From Flavobacterium filum DSM 17961 (lineage in GTDB: Bacteria; Bacteroidota; Bacteroidia; Flavobacteriales; Flavobacteriaceae): a stretch of DNA of 64,000 nt. Below, piece by piece: positions 1 through 8,615 of this stretch (its first letter is position 1; every line of letters starts with the position of its first letter). The stretch is taken from positions 1 to 64,000 of the forward strand of contig NZ_AUDM01000005.1 in assembly GCF_000425465.1 (NCBI RefSeq). The letters are read 5' to 3'. A program made the translations under genes and the position numbers. Below the pieces are notes generated by a model. That model did no database searches. It had not been told where the DNA came from and saw only the letters and a program-made list of their open reading frames with translations.

Positions 1-588
1 AAAAGGTAAAGCGATATCGCTTTTAGCATATAGTAACTAACGCTTTCACATGGCTTTGACTTGGGGTTTATCAGGCTTTGATCAGGCTTTGGTATGCTAT
101 ACTACTACTATACTAGTACTATATCTCTACTATACCAGTACTATTACAACTTGCAAAAAAAAGGGAAAAAACAGCGAAAAAGAAAGGTATACCTGCTTGA
201 AACAAAGATAAAAATTTTGGTGAATGTTTAGGGTGGTTAGCCCCCTTTTTTAGCTAAAAAATGTACTCTTTTTTGAGTGTAATGGCAGATAAATTGCTGT
301 TTGGTTATGAACCCCCCCCTTTTTTTTGAAAATAAGACATCAACAAAGGGTACCACAACCCCGAACCAATATCGAATAAAACCCGAAGGAAACCCGAAGG
401 AAACAGCAATCATAACAAAAGTCATTACTCTCCTTTATTGACGGGCGATTAGATAGCTTTTACGCTCTTTTATAATCGAGGCAAGCTTTGCTGAATGGTT
501 GGGTTGTGCGGAAAACGGTTGGTTTTATGGGGAATTAGCAAAAAAGGGTACCACAACCCCCAAGAATTGATATGAAAATGGGAAGAAA
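1..588. other. Non-coding, repeat-rich left end
   Basis: I see no convincing gene here. The stretch carries several short repeats: two nearby copies of CAGGCTTTG (about 70-97), a run of TACTA/AGTACTAT words (about 101-150), a run of eight C followed by eight T (about 312-327), two adjacent copies of GAAACCCGAAG (about 378-404) and an 18-bp repeat listed separately. The mixture of short duplicated words suggests a decayed or repeatedly rearranged intergenic region next to the restriction-modification island. A 62-codon minus-strand reading frame across 237-425 runs through these repeats and looks fortuitous. Confidence 0.5.
345..560. repeat. Pair of 18-bp direct repeats
   Basis: AAAGGGTACCACAACCCC occurs at 345-362 and again at 543-560, 198 bp apart and identical. 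Both copies lie in sequence with no gene. The origin is unknown; they may be ends or fragments of a small lost element. Confidence 0.7.
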
Positions 589-855
589 TTAGCTCCCAAT
601 GTAGTAGTGAATAAAATCATTTTCTGTTTCTTGCTCAGCATCGAATTTGAGGACAAATTGAGATAACAGAAAATCAATTTTTTGTTCAATGGCTTCAGGA
701 CTGTTTAGCTCATGTAAAAAGGCAAATTGTGGGTTTACTTCTGAGAAATCATCATTGAAATAAAGAAGAATAGGTGCTGTGAAATCATCATAATAGGAAT
801 GATGGGGTTGGTTTAGGAATTTTTGGAGGTACTGGATTTTTTGGAGGTGGGTCAT
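589..855 (-). CDS. Hypothetical small acidic protein (88 aa)
   Basis: I do not recognise this family. The product is acidic and rich in aromatic residues, with a probable helical N-terminal segment (MTHLQKIQYLQKFL) and no signal peptide or membrane segment, so it is probably cytoplasmic. It lies 18 bp downstream of another small minus-strand gene (874-1050), which suggests a two-gene operon divergent from the adjacent methyltransferase. Base composition resembles ordinary flavobacterial coding sequence. It could be an accessory or defence-linked protein by position only. Confidence 0.55.
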   Translation of the reverse strand: MTHLQKIQYLQKFLNQPHHSYYDDFTAPILLYFNDDFSEVNPQFAFLHELNSPEAIEQKIDFLLSQFVLKFDAEQETENDFIHYYIGS

Positions 856-873
856 TTTGGTATGATTATAAAT

Positions 874-1050
874 TTACTCATTTCCTAAAAATAGTTCTTC
901 GCCTGTTTCAAAATCTTCAATTCTGAAATCTTCTCCACATTCATCACAATGATAATATACTACTGTTTTGTTATGAAAGTAATCATCATTTTTGACGACA
1001 ATTTCTTCCCAAGCATCTTCGTCGCAAGTACATTTTTTGTGTTGAATCAT
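874..1050 (-). CDS. Hypothetical 58-aa protein with zinc-ribbon-like cysteines
   Basis: This short gene begins with ATG at 1050 and ends with TAA at 874-876. The product has a CTC pair at residues 7-9 and a CDEC pair at 35-38, the spacing expected of a small zinc-binding knuckle. It is strongly acidic at the C-terminus (EDFETGEE) and has no signal peptide. The 18-bp gap to the next minus-strand gene suggests co-transcription. The metal-binding role is inferred from the cysteine pairs alone. Confidence 0.6.
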   Translation of the reverse strand: MIQHKKCTCDEDAWEEIVVKNDDYFHNKTVVYYHCDECGEDFRIEDFETGEELFLGNE

Positions 1051-1160
1051 TTGCAGTTTTTTATGTTTATAAAATTACTAAAATTAGATTTCTTTTTATT
1101 TTGTTAAGTCATTTTTTCTTTTAAATTTGTAACCATTGTATAAGGTTAAATAATTTGGTT

Positions 1161-2399
1161 ATGGATGATTTAATGACACTGTCTGAAGCTTCAGAATATA
1201 TAAGCAAAAGTAAAGAAACACTGCGTAGATGGGATAATGAAGGAAAGTTAAATGCGGTTCGAGAACCCATGAGTAATTATCGTTTATACAGAAAATCTGA
1301 TTTAGATAATTTGTTTGGAGGCTTTATAGATTTTAAAGTTAAAGAATCAGTTTCCAATCATGTGCAACCTAATCATAATTACACTGTAATTGAATTATTT
1401 GCTGGTGCAGGAGGTTTGGCTGTAGGAATGGAAAAAGCCGGATTAAAATGTGTGGCTTTGAATGATGTAGACAAATGGGCTTGTCAAACATTACGAAACA
1501 ATCGACCCAATTGGAATGTTTTAGAAGGTGATATCAAACAATTTAATTTTACAGAATATAAGGATAAAGTAGATGTGGTTACGGGCGGTTTTCCATGTCA
1601 AGCGTTTAGTTATGCAGGAAAAAAATTGGGTTTAGCCGATGCAAGAGGAACACTTTTCTATGAATTTGCTCGGGTAGTCAAAGAAGTAAATCCACCAATT
1701 TGTATAGGAGAAAATGTTCGTGGCTTGCTTAGTCATGATGGAGGTAAAACCCTGCAAGGAATGATTTCTATTTTGGATGAAATTGGCTATCATGTTGTTC
1801 CTGTTCAAGTGTTGAAAGCGATTCATTACAATGTGCCTCAAAAGCGTGAACGATTGATTTTGGTAGGAATTCGAAAAGATATTGACATAAAATATGATTA
1901 TCCAAAACCATACAAACGCATCTATAATTTAAGCGATGCATTGAAAAAAGGAGATTTATTTGATTCGGATGTGCCAAAATCAGAAGGTTCAAAATATCCT
2001 AAAAGTAAAATTGAAGTATTGGATTTAGTCCCACCAAAAGGCTACTGGAGAGATTTACCACTTGATATTCAAAAAGAATTTATGGGCGGAAGTTTTCATT
2101 TAGGCGGTGGAAAAACCGGCATAGCACGAAGGATTGGTTGGGATGAACCATGTTTAACGCTAACCTGTAGCCCAGCTCAAAAGCAAACAGAACGTTGCCA
2201 TCCGGAAGAAACGAGACCTTTTACGGTTCGCGAATATGCACGCATTCAAACCTTTCCTGATGATTGGCAATTTGCAGGTTCTATTGCTCAGCAGTATAAA
2301 CAAATAGGCAATGCTGTACCCGTAAATTTAGGGAAGGAAGTGGGCTATTCGATTGTGAAGTTTTTGAATGCGTATTACAGCTTGTCAAAACCCAAATAA
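1161..2399 (+). CDS. DNA (cytosine-5) methyltransferase with N-terminal HTH
   Basis: The C-terminal part is a C5 cytosine methyltransferase that transfers methyl groups from S-adenosylmethionine to DNA. Motif I (ELFAGAGGLAVGMEKAG) lies near residue 80, the catalytic PC motif (GGFPCQAF) puts the nucleophile at Cys146, and ENVRG, QKRERLILVG and QIGNAVP mark motifs VI, VIII and X. Residues about 4-52 (LSEASEYISKSKETLRRWD) look like a MerR/excisionase-type helix-turn-helix, which is not part of the catalytic fold and may let the enzyme repress its own promoter. ATG at 1161 is preferred over a TTG two codons upstream. The last 25 bp overlap the convergent endonuclease gene, so the pair forms a type II restriction-modification unit. 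Confidence 0.93.
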   Translation: MDDLMTLSEASEYISKSKETLRRWDNEGKLNAVREPMSNYRLYRKSDLDNLFGGFIDFKVKESVSNHVQPNHNYTVIELFAGAGGLAVGMEKAGLKCVALNDVDKWACQTLRNNRPNWNVLEGDIKQFNFTEYKDKVDVVTGGFPCQAFSYAGKKLGLADARGTLFYEFARVVKEVNPPICIGENVRGLLSHDGGKTLQGMISILDEIGYHVVPVQVLKAIHYNVPQKRERLILVGIRKDIDIKYDYPKPYKRIYNLSDALKKGDLFDSDVPKSEGSKYPKSKIEVLDLVPPKGYWRDLPLDIQKEFMGGSFHLGGGKTGIARRIGWDEPCLTLTCSPAQKQTERCHPEETRPFTVREYARIQTFPDDWQFAGSIAQQYKQIGNAVPVNLGKEVGYSIVKFLNAYYSLSKPK

Positions 2400-3139
2400 A
2401 AACCATAATTTTCAAAAGTAATTTGGTCTAAAACAGTTCTTTTGGATTTTTTGGTTTCCTTGTTGATTTCTTCTAAAGCTGAGTTTTCATTTTCTGAGCT
2501 TGTGTTTTCAATACTTTTCAAATAGTCGGTAATCACTAATGGCAGCTTTTTATAAAGTTGATAAAAAGCGTCTTGTTCACCTGAAAGTAAAGCATAGAAT
2601 TGATCACCAGAAATTTTGTAAACTCTACTGTGGCTGTATTCTTTCCCGTTAATTTCGCCTTGCCATAATTCGCAAAAACTACTTTTGGCTAAGATTTGAA
2701 CCCAATAACATTTTGATTTTTTGTAAGTATCGGCATATCGAGCTAGTTTTTGAAACAATGCTTCTGCCGAACTACTGTTCATCGTATTATGTTTGTTTTT
2801 AATATCTGCAAATAGAGTGTTGTCATTTGCCTTAATGTCAAAACCACTTAATTTACCAACTTCAAAACCTTTTATCCCTCCTAAAATTTGCTCGTGAAAT
2901 GTTCCAATAGAATTATTAATTGATTTATCAATTTGTCTAAGAATTTCACCTTTGATCAAACTTTCTTCATCAATAGCGTTGAATTTAGCATCAAACGTTA
3001 ACTTAATGGTATCTACTTTATTACTGTAAAAACTTTTTTTAGTCAAATTGTTTTTTGCTTTTGTATAAGCTTTATGCAGATTGGCCACACATTCTAAAAA
3101 ATGCTCATCTGAAATAAAATCAACGTATTTGTTTTTCAT
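2375..3139 (-). CDS. Type II restriction endonuclease, Eco47II-like
   Basis: The 254-residue protein has a PD-(D/E)XK-type core: GFDIKAN followed by LFADIKNKHNTMNSSS, with the second acidic residue and lysine in ADIKNK. The IKNKHNTMNSSS block matches my recollection of the Eco47II/Sau96I family, whose known members cut GGNCC; the exact site here is inference. It is convergent with, and overlaps by 25 bp, the methyltransferase that should protect its sites. ATG at 3139 is chosen over a TTG two codons upstream. The C-terminal tail is lysine- and glutamate-rich. No separate controller gene is visible. Confidence 0.78.
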   Translation of the reverse strand: MKNKYVDFISDEHFLECVANLHKAYTKAKNNLTKKSFYSNKVDTIKLTFDAKFNAIDEESLIKGEILRQIDKSINNSIGTFHEQILGGIKGFEVGKLSGFDIKANDNTLFADIKNKHNTMNSSSAEALFQKLARYADTYKKSKCYWVQILAKSSFCELWQGEINGKEYSHSRVYKISGDQFYALLSGEQDAFYQLYKKLPLVITDYLKSIENTSSENENSALEEINKETKKSKRTVLDQITFENYGFYLGFDKL

Positions 3140-3189
3140 AAACAACTGCTTTTATGGAAAGGCTAATGTAGGAATTAATATTTTATCTG

Positions 3190-3972
3190 TCAATAAATGA
3201 ATTGTTTGTTGAAAATAGTATCCAAATGATATTCTAAAAATTCTTTTTTTGGGAAATAATCTTGCGGTGTATTTATCTTTTGTTTTTCAAGGATAGCAAA
3301 ATGAGTTGCGAAATAAGGTGCCTCTTTTTTCTTTTTGAGTTCACCGGATAAGATGATTTCATGATTTGTGTTGATGCCAATTAAACCTTTGTCATAGGCT
3401 TTGTCATAAAGACTTGATAAACAAATACCGTTTTCTGGATTTAATCGTTCTTTTTCGTTTTGTGACCACGGAACAATATGGCTAGCAAAAAGTAACTGTG
3501 GAATATCAATACCAGTGATAGCACATTTGGAATCATAATTGGAAAGCACCATTTGTCTAAAAACCGATTGATTTACTCTTGTTTTTACTTCACGAATAAT
3601 GGTTTCACCTTTTAAGTGACTTATATCTGCTAAGACTTCTTTGTATTTTGATTCAATACTGGTTTGTTGTTTTTCTGCTAAAATTTTCTCACTCAAAAAC
3701 ACTAATTCTTCTTGGTTGTGGAAGAACTCATCCCAAATTGGTTTTACTTGATTCATACCTCCTTTTAAACCGCCAATACCTCTTGCTTGTAAGTTAGGGT
3801 CACAACTTGCAAAGTTTCCTAAACGCATCCCGATTGAACTGGGTGTTCTGCCCAACAAATTAGCCAACTCAATAATCTCTGGCGTTTGCTTATGCATTTT
3901 ACCAAAAGGAAGCTTTAAATAGAGATTAAAAGCTAGGATTAGTTCTTGGCGGGTCCAGAGGTTTTTAGACAT
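3190..3972 (-). CDS. HNH endonuclease, probable restriction enzyme
   Basis: The C-terminal half carries an HNH-type nuclease signature: CAITGI, then ASHIVPWS with the catalytic-type histidine, then NPENGICLSSLYDKAYD. The N-terminal 100 residues (TRQELILAFNLYLKLPFGK and RTPSSIGMRLGNF) form the domain usually seen in restriction-associated HNH proteins of this length. It lies 50 bp upstream of the Eco47II-like gene on the same strand and is probably co-transcribed with it. It may be a second nuclease in the island, for example one acting on modified or foreign DNA; its substrate cannot be read from sequence. Confidence 0.8.
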   Translation of the reverse strand: MSKNLWTRQELILAFNLYLKLPFGKMHKQTPEIIELANLLGRTPSSIGMRLGNFASCDPNLQARGIGGLKGGMNQVKPIWDEFFHNQEELVFLSEKILAEKQQTSIESKYKEVLADISHLKGETIIREVKTRVNQSVFRQMVLSNYDSKCAITGIDIPQLLFASHIVPWSQNEKERLNPENGICLSSLYDKAYDKGLIGINTNHEIILSGELKKKKEAPYFATHFAILEKQKINTPQDYFPKKEFLEYHLDTIFNKQFIY

Positions 3973-4050
3973 TATTATTTAAATTTAATTTAATCATAAA
4001 GAAAATTAAAAATAAATTAAGATTCAAATTATTTTTCTGATTTTTACCTC

Positions 4051-4764
4051 ATGCAAGTCAAAACCAAAGCCCTCGTGATTTCGGCGTTAAAGTACCAGGA
4101 GAAATCCCTGATTGTAAAGTGCTTTACCCGCACCGATGGGGTGAAGAGTTATTTTGTGCCCAACGCGTTTTCGGCCCGTAAGAGTCAGCAGAAGATGGGG
4201 TATTTTCAACCGCTTACCTTACTGGACATTGAGGCTACCCACAAAAACCAAGGCAAGTTGGAGTATTTTAAGGAAGTGCGTATCGCTCAACCGTATGTGA
4301 GCTTGCCTACCAACGTAGTGAAAAGTTCCATCGTATTGTTTCTCTCGGAAGTGCTCCACCACTGCATTCAGGAAGAGGAAAAAAATGAGCCCTTTTTTGA
4401 TTACCTCGAAACGGCGTTGCTTTGGTTGGACAGCCATGAGGAAGTGGCCAATTTTCACTTGATTTTACTGCTGGGCATGACTCGCTTTTTAGGGTTTTAT
4501 CCCGATATTTCACAACAAGACGCTCCTTTTTTTGAACTGACCGAAGGGGTGTTTACCGAGTACCACGCCGTGAGTTGCCTCTCGGAACACGAAACGGTGT
4601 TGTTTAAAAAATTACTTTCGTTGAAACTAACCGGCGATACGAAATGTTTTGTGTCGGCAGAACGGCAACTGCTGTTGAAGGTGTTGATGGATTATTATGC
4701 GTTTCATTTGGATGGGTTTCGATGGCCGAAGTCGTTGGAGGTGTTGGGGGAGGTGTTTTCTTGA
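4051..4764 (+). CDS. recO: DNA repair protein RecO
   Basis: RecO binds single-stranded DNA and SSB and helps RecR load RecA in gap repair. The product is 237 aa, normal for the family. It has the N-terminal OB-fold start (KTKALVISALKYQEKSLIVK, then TRTDGVKSYFV) and a helical C-terminal region. The start is the ATG at 4051, 78 bp after the divergent HNH gene. Composition is more GC-rich than the restriction island to its left, marking the return to core chromosome. The stop codon is followed almost at once by an 8-bp tandem array. Confidence 0.93.
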   Translation: MQVKTKALVISALKYQEKSLIVKCFTRTDGVKSYFVPNAFSARKSQQKMGYFQPLTLLDIEATHKNQGKLEYFKEVRIAQPYVSLPTNVVKSSIVLFLSEVLHHCIQEEEKNEPFFDYLETALLWLDSHEEVANFHLILLLGMTRFLGFYPDISQQDAPFFELTEGVFTEYHAVSCLSEHETVLFKKLLSLKLTGDTKCFVSAERQLLLKVLMDYYAFHLDGFRWPKSLEVLGEVFS

Positions 4765-4765
4765 G

Positions 4766-4824
4766 GAGTGGCTGAGTGGCTGAGTTGCTGAGTGGCTGAG
4801 TGGCTGAGTGGCTGAGTTGCTGAG
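4766..4824. repeat. 8-bp tandem array after recO
   Basis: Seven consecutive 8-bp units GAGTGGCT or GAGTTGCT plus a final GAG start one base after the recO stop codon. The G/T variant follows the order G, G, T, G, G, G, T, suggesting a larger internal duplication. See the other 8-bp-period arrays at 5098, 9008, 17404, 18641 and 19195. Confidence 0.95.
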
Positions 4825-5097
4825 TTTTTCAACCACTAAGGGCACGATGGAGGCACTGAGAGCACAGGGACGCTACGCTTTTTGATTTTCTCGCCATCCC
4901 GAATCATCGGGAGCAGAGTCGCAAAGATTTTGGAACGCAGATGGAACGGATTTGCAGAGCAAAACGCTGATTGTTGCGGATGGATAGCTTCGCTATAATG
5001 GATGGAAGCGGATTTTGATAGCTTTGATTTTTTTCTCTCACAGAAAGCACGGAAGACACAGAATCCAATTAGTACTTGTAAAATTGACCTTTACCTC

Positions 5098-5150
5098 ATT
5101 GCCACATTGCCACATTGCCGAATTGGCACATTGCCACATTACCACATTAT
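5098..5150. repeat. 8-bp tandem array before ileS
   Basis: Six degenerate 8-bp units based on ATTGCCAC (variants ATTGCCGA, ATTGGCAC, ATTACCAC) precede ileS. The unit resembles the arrays around hmgA and hppD, so this is a dispersed family rather than a local accident. Confidence 0.92.
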
Positions 5151-5210
5151 TTTACCAAATTATCTCAAAAATCATTACTTTCGCAAATTGATTTTTTAGA
5201 ACGAGAAAAC

Positions 5211-8200
5211 ATGAGTATGAAATTCGCTGAATACAAAGGACTTGACTTGCCAACTGTGGCCTCGGAAGTACTGAAGTATTGGAAGGAAAACCAGATTTTT
5301 GAACAAAGTGTCACCAGCCGTGAAGGGCAACCACCGTATGTGTTTTTTGAAGGTCCGCCTTCAGCCAATGGTTTGCCGGGTATTCACCACGTGATGGCTC
5401 GTGCGATTAAAGATATTTTTTGCCGTTATAAAACCCAAAAAGGCTTTCAAGTAAAACGAAAAGCCGGCTGGGATACCCACGGTTTGCCCGTTGAATTGGG
5501 TACCGAAAAAGAATTAGGCATTACCAAAGAAGACATCGGTACTAAAATCACCGTAGCTGAATACAACGAAGCGTGTAAACGCACCGTGATGCGATACACC
5601 GACGTGTGGAACGATTTGACTGAGAAAATGGGCTACTGGGTGGACATGAACGACCCGTATGTGACTTATAAATCGAAATACATGGAGTCGGTTTGGTGGT
5701 TGCTGAAACAGATTTATGATAAAGATTTGTTGTACAAAGGCTACACCATTCAACCGTATTCACCCAAAGCAGGAACGGGATTATCTTCGCACGAAGTGAA
5801 TCAACCGGGAAGTTACAGAGATGTGACCGATACAACGGTTGTAGCTCAATTTAAAACAAAACCGGAAACCTTACCGAGTTTTTTACAAGGATTTGGTGCT
5901 ATTCATATTTTAGCTTGGACGACTACGCCTTGGACATTGCCGAGTAATACGGCCTTGACGGTTGGACCAAAGATTAGATATTCTTTGATAAGAACTTTTA
6001 ACCAATATACATTTGAAAGAATTAATATTATTCTAGCAGAAAATTTAATAGGTAAGCAATTTTCAGGAAAATATATAAAGCTTGAAGATAGAAATGAGCC
6101 AATTATTAGAGAAGATGGTAAAATAGAATATTCAATCATATCTTCTGGTTTTTTAGGAGCAGATTTAGTAGGTATTCGTTACGAACAATTATTACCTTGG
6201 ATTTTACCGTATCAACATCCTGAAAATGCTTTCCGAGTAATTTCCGGTGATTTTGTGACCACAGAAGACGGTACCGGAATCGTACATACGGCTCCTACTT
6301 TTGGTGCGGATGATGCGAAAGTGGCGAAAGAAGCTACACCCGAAGTACCACCGATGTTGGTGTTGGATGCTAACGGAAATCCTGTTCCGCTAGTGGATTT
6401 ACAAGGAAAATTCATCCAAGGTTTAGGTGATTTTTCCGGTAAATATGTAAAAAATGAATATTACAACGAAGGCGAAGCTCCCGAACGCTCTGCCGATGTA
6501 GAAATTGCTATTCAGCTAAAAGAAGAAAACAAAGCCTTCAAAGTAGAAAAATACGTGCACAGTTATCCGCATTGTTGGCGAACAGATAAACCGATTTTGT
6601 ATTATCCGTTGGATTCTTGGTTCATCAAAGTAACGGAAATCAAAGACCGTATGTTCGATTTAAACGATACCATCAACTGGAAACCTAAAGCAACAGGAGA
6701 AGGTCGTTTTGGCAACTGGTTGAAAAACGCCAACGATTGGAATTTATCCCGTTCCAGATACTGGGGAATTCCGTTACCAATTTGGCGAACAGAAGATAAA
6801 ACCGAAGAAGTTTTAATCGGTTCGGTAGAAGAATTGTATCAAGCGATTGAACAATCCATTGCAGCCGGTTTCCAAAAAGAAAATCCGTTTAAAGGTTTTG
6901 AAATCGGTAATATGAGCGAAGAAAACTATGATTTAGTTGATTTGCATAAAAATGTGGTTGATGCCATCACATTAGTTTCCAAATCCGGAAAACCGATGAA
7001 ACGCGAAACCGATTTAATTGACGTTTGGTTTGACTCCGGTGCGATGCCGTATGCTCAATGGCATTATCCATTTGAAAACAAGCATTTGATTGATAATAAT
7101 GAAGCATTCCCAGCCGATTTTATTGCGGAAGGTGTCGATCAAACGCGTGGTTGGTTTTACACCTTGCATGCGATTGGAACGTTGGTTTTTGATAAAATAG
7201 CGTATAAAAATGTGGTTTCTAATGGATTAGTATTAGACAAAAACGGACAAAAAATGTCGAAGCGTTTGGGTAATGCAATTGACCCATTTACTACGTTGGC
7301 GGATTACGGTCCGGATGCCACACGTTGGTACATGATTGCCAATGCGAATCCGTGGGATAATTTAAAATTTGATATTGAAGGCGTTGCCGAAGTTCGACGT
7401 AAGTTTTTCGGCACCTTATATAATACCTATTCGTTCTTTTCGTTGTATGCAAACATTGACGGATTTACGTATCAAGAAGCAGAAGTTCCGCTGACGGAAA
7501 GACCGGAGATTGACCGATGGATTTTATCGGAACTACAAACGTTAGTTCAATTGGTAGATGAAAGCTATGCGGATTATGAACCCACCAGAGCCGCGAGAGC
7601 GATTTCTGATTTTGTACAGGAGAATTTGAGCAACTGGTACGTTCGTTTGTGTAGAAGAAGATTTTGGAAAGGCGAATACGGCACGGATAAAATTGCGGCA
7701 TATCAAACATTATATACGTGTTTGATTACGGTGGCTAAATTATCAGCTCCAATTGCTCCTTTCTTTATGGATAGGCTTTACAGAGATTTAACACAAGCCA
7801 CACATTCAGAAAATTTTGACAGCGTACATTTGGCCGATTTTCCGAAATATGTTGAAAAATATGTTGATAAATCGTTGGAGAGCAAAATGATGAAAGCACA
7901 GACGGTTTCCTCGTTAGTTTTATCGCTTCGCAAGAAGGAGATGATTAAAGTGCGTCAACCGTTGCAAAAGGTTATGATTCCTATACTTGACGACCAACAG
8001 CGTGCTGAAATTGAAGCCGTTTCCGACTTGATAAAAGCCGAAGTAAACGTGAAAGAAGTGGTGTTGTTAGACGATGCTTCGGTTGTGTTGGTAAAACAAA
8101 TTAAGCCTAATTTCAAGGCTTTAGGACCGCGTTTCGGTAAAGATATGGGATTGATAGCCAAAGAGATACAAGGTTTTAGTCAAGAACAAATCAATGCATT

Positions 8201-8609
8201 AGACCGCAATGGTAGCTACACGCTTGTTATTTCAGGAAATTCAATAACTTTATCATTAGATGATGTGGAAATTTCTTCACAAGATATTCCGGGTTGGTTA
8301 GTGGCTAATGCGAATGGAATTACGGTAGCATTAGATATCACCATTACGGAGGAATTGCGAAAAGAAGGAATTGCCAGAGAACTGGTAAACCGTATTCAAA
8401 ACTTGCGAAAAGACAGTGGTTTTGAGGTGACCGACAAGATAAAAGTGCAGTTGATGAAAGATGGTCATTTAGAAGAAGCCGTTTTAGCCAATGAAACGTA
8501 TATTAAGTCAGAAACACTAACAGAAACCTTGGTTTTTGAAAATAGTTTAGAAAATGGTACGGAAATTGAGTTTGATGACATTAAAACAAAAATAATAATT
8601 TCAAAATAG
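5211..8609 (+). CDS. ileS: Isoleucyl-tRNA synthetase
   Basis: The enzyme charges tRNA-Ile with isoleucine and edits valine. The 1132-aa protein has the class I HIGH-type motif GIHH at residues 57-60, the CP1 editing-domain sequence TTPWTLPSN, and KMSKR at 681-685, followed by the helical anticodon-binding region. The ATG at 5211 is chosen because the conserved N-terminus (FAEYKGLDLPTVASEVLKYW) begins directly after it; longer upstream reading runs into the repeat array. A segment at about 5965-6170 inside the editing domain is far richer in A and T than the rest of the gene. A DksA-like gene follows after 6 bp, so the two are probably one transcript. Confidence 0.97.
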   Translation: MSMKFAEYKGLDLPTVASEVLKYWKENQIFEQSVTSREGQPPYVFFEGPPSANGLPGIHHVMARAIKDIFCRYKTQKGFQVKRKAGWDTHGLPVELGTEKELGITKEDIGTKITVAEYNEACKRTVMRYTDVWNDLTEKMGYWVDMNDPYVTYKSKYMESVWWLLKQIYDKDLLYKGYTIQPYSPKAGTGLSSHEVNQPGSYRDVTDTTVVAQFKTKPETLPSFLQGFGAIHILAWTTTPWTLPSNTALTVGPKIRYSLIRTFNQYTFERINIILAENLIGKQFSGKYIKLEDRNEPIIREDGKIEYSIISSGFLGADLVGIRYEQLLPWILPYQHPENAFRVISGDFVTTEDGTGIVHTAPTFGADDAKVAKEATPEVPPMLVLDANGNPVPLVDLQGKFIQGLGDFSGKYVKNEYYNEGEAPERSADVEIAIQLKEENKAFKVEKYVHSYPHCWRTDKPILYYPLDSWFIKVTEIKDRMFDLNDTINWKPKATGEGRFGNWLKNANDWNLSRSRYWGIPLPIWRTEDKTEEVLIGSVEELYQAIEQSIAAGFQKENPFKGFEIGNMSEENYDLVDLHKNVVDAITLVSKSGKPMKRETDLIDVWFDSGAMPYAQWHYPFENKHLIDNNEAFPADFIAEGVDQTRGWFYTLHAIGTLVFDKIAYKNVVSNGLVLDKNGQKMSKRLGNAIDPFTTLADYGPDATRWYMIANANPWDNLKFDIEGVAEVRRKFFGTLYNTYSFFSLYANIDGFTYQEAEVPLTERPEIDRWILSELQTLVQLVDESYADYEPTRAARAISDFVQENLSNWYVRLCRRRFWKGEYGTDKIAAYQTLYTCLITVAKLSAPIAPFFMDRLYRDLTQATHSENFDSVHLADFPKYVEKYVDKSLESKMMKAQTVSSLVLSLRKKEMIKVRQPLQKVMIPILDDQQRAEIEAVSDLIKAEVNVKEVVLLDDASVVLVKQIKPNFKALGPRFGKDMGLIAKEIQGFSQEQINALDRNGSYTLVISGNSITLSLDDVEISSQDIPGWLVANANGITVALDITITEELRKEGIARELVNRIQNLRKDSGFEVTDKIKVQLMKDGHLEEAVLANETYIKSETLTETLVFENSLENGTEIEFDDIKTKIIISK

Positions 8610-8615
8610 ATTAAC

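Larger units (their letters stand above)
4765..5210. other. Intergenic repeat region between recO and ileS
   Basis: This 446-bp gap has no convincing gene. It starts with the 8-bp array at 4766-4824, continues with degenerate text containing words such as CACTAAGGGCAC, GGCACTGAGAGCACAG and an inverted CCCGAATCATCGGG (about 4899-4912), and ends with a second 8-bp array at 5098-5150. Short open frames across the arrays are artefacts of repeat periodicity. The ileS promoter must lie in the last 100 bp; TACTTTCG at about 5177-5184 resembles a -7 box with one mismatch. Confidence 0.6.

Noticed and set aside
237..425. 62-codon minus-strand reading frame
   Set aside because: It runs through the C8T8 run and short repeats, has no family likeness, and its codon pattern follows the repeats.
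4627..4845. Reading frame encoding a SATQPLSH-type peptide repeat on the minus strand
   Set aside because: It is a by-product of the 8-bp array after recO and overlaps recO in antisense.
4766..5150. Possible CRISPR array
   Set aside because: Units are 8 bp, directly adjacent, with no spacers and no cas genes.
5002..5199. 65-codon frame just before ileS
   Set aside because: The C-terminal half is translated from the 8-bp array, and no family or promoter supports it.
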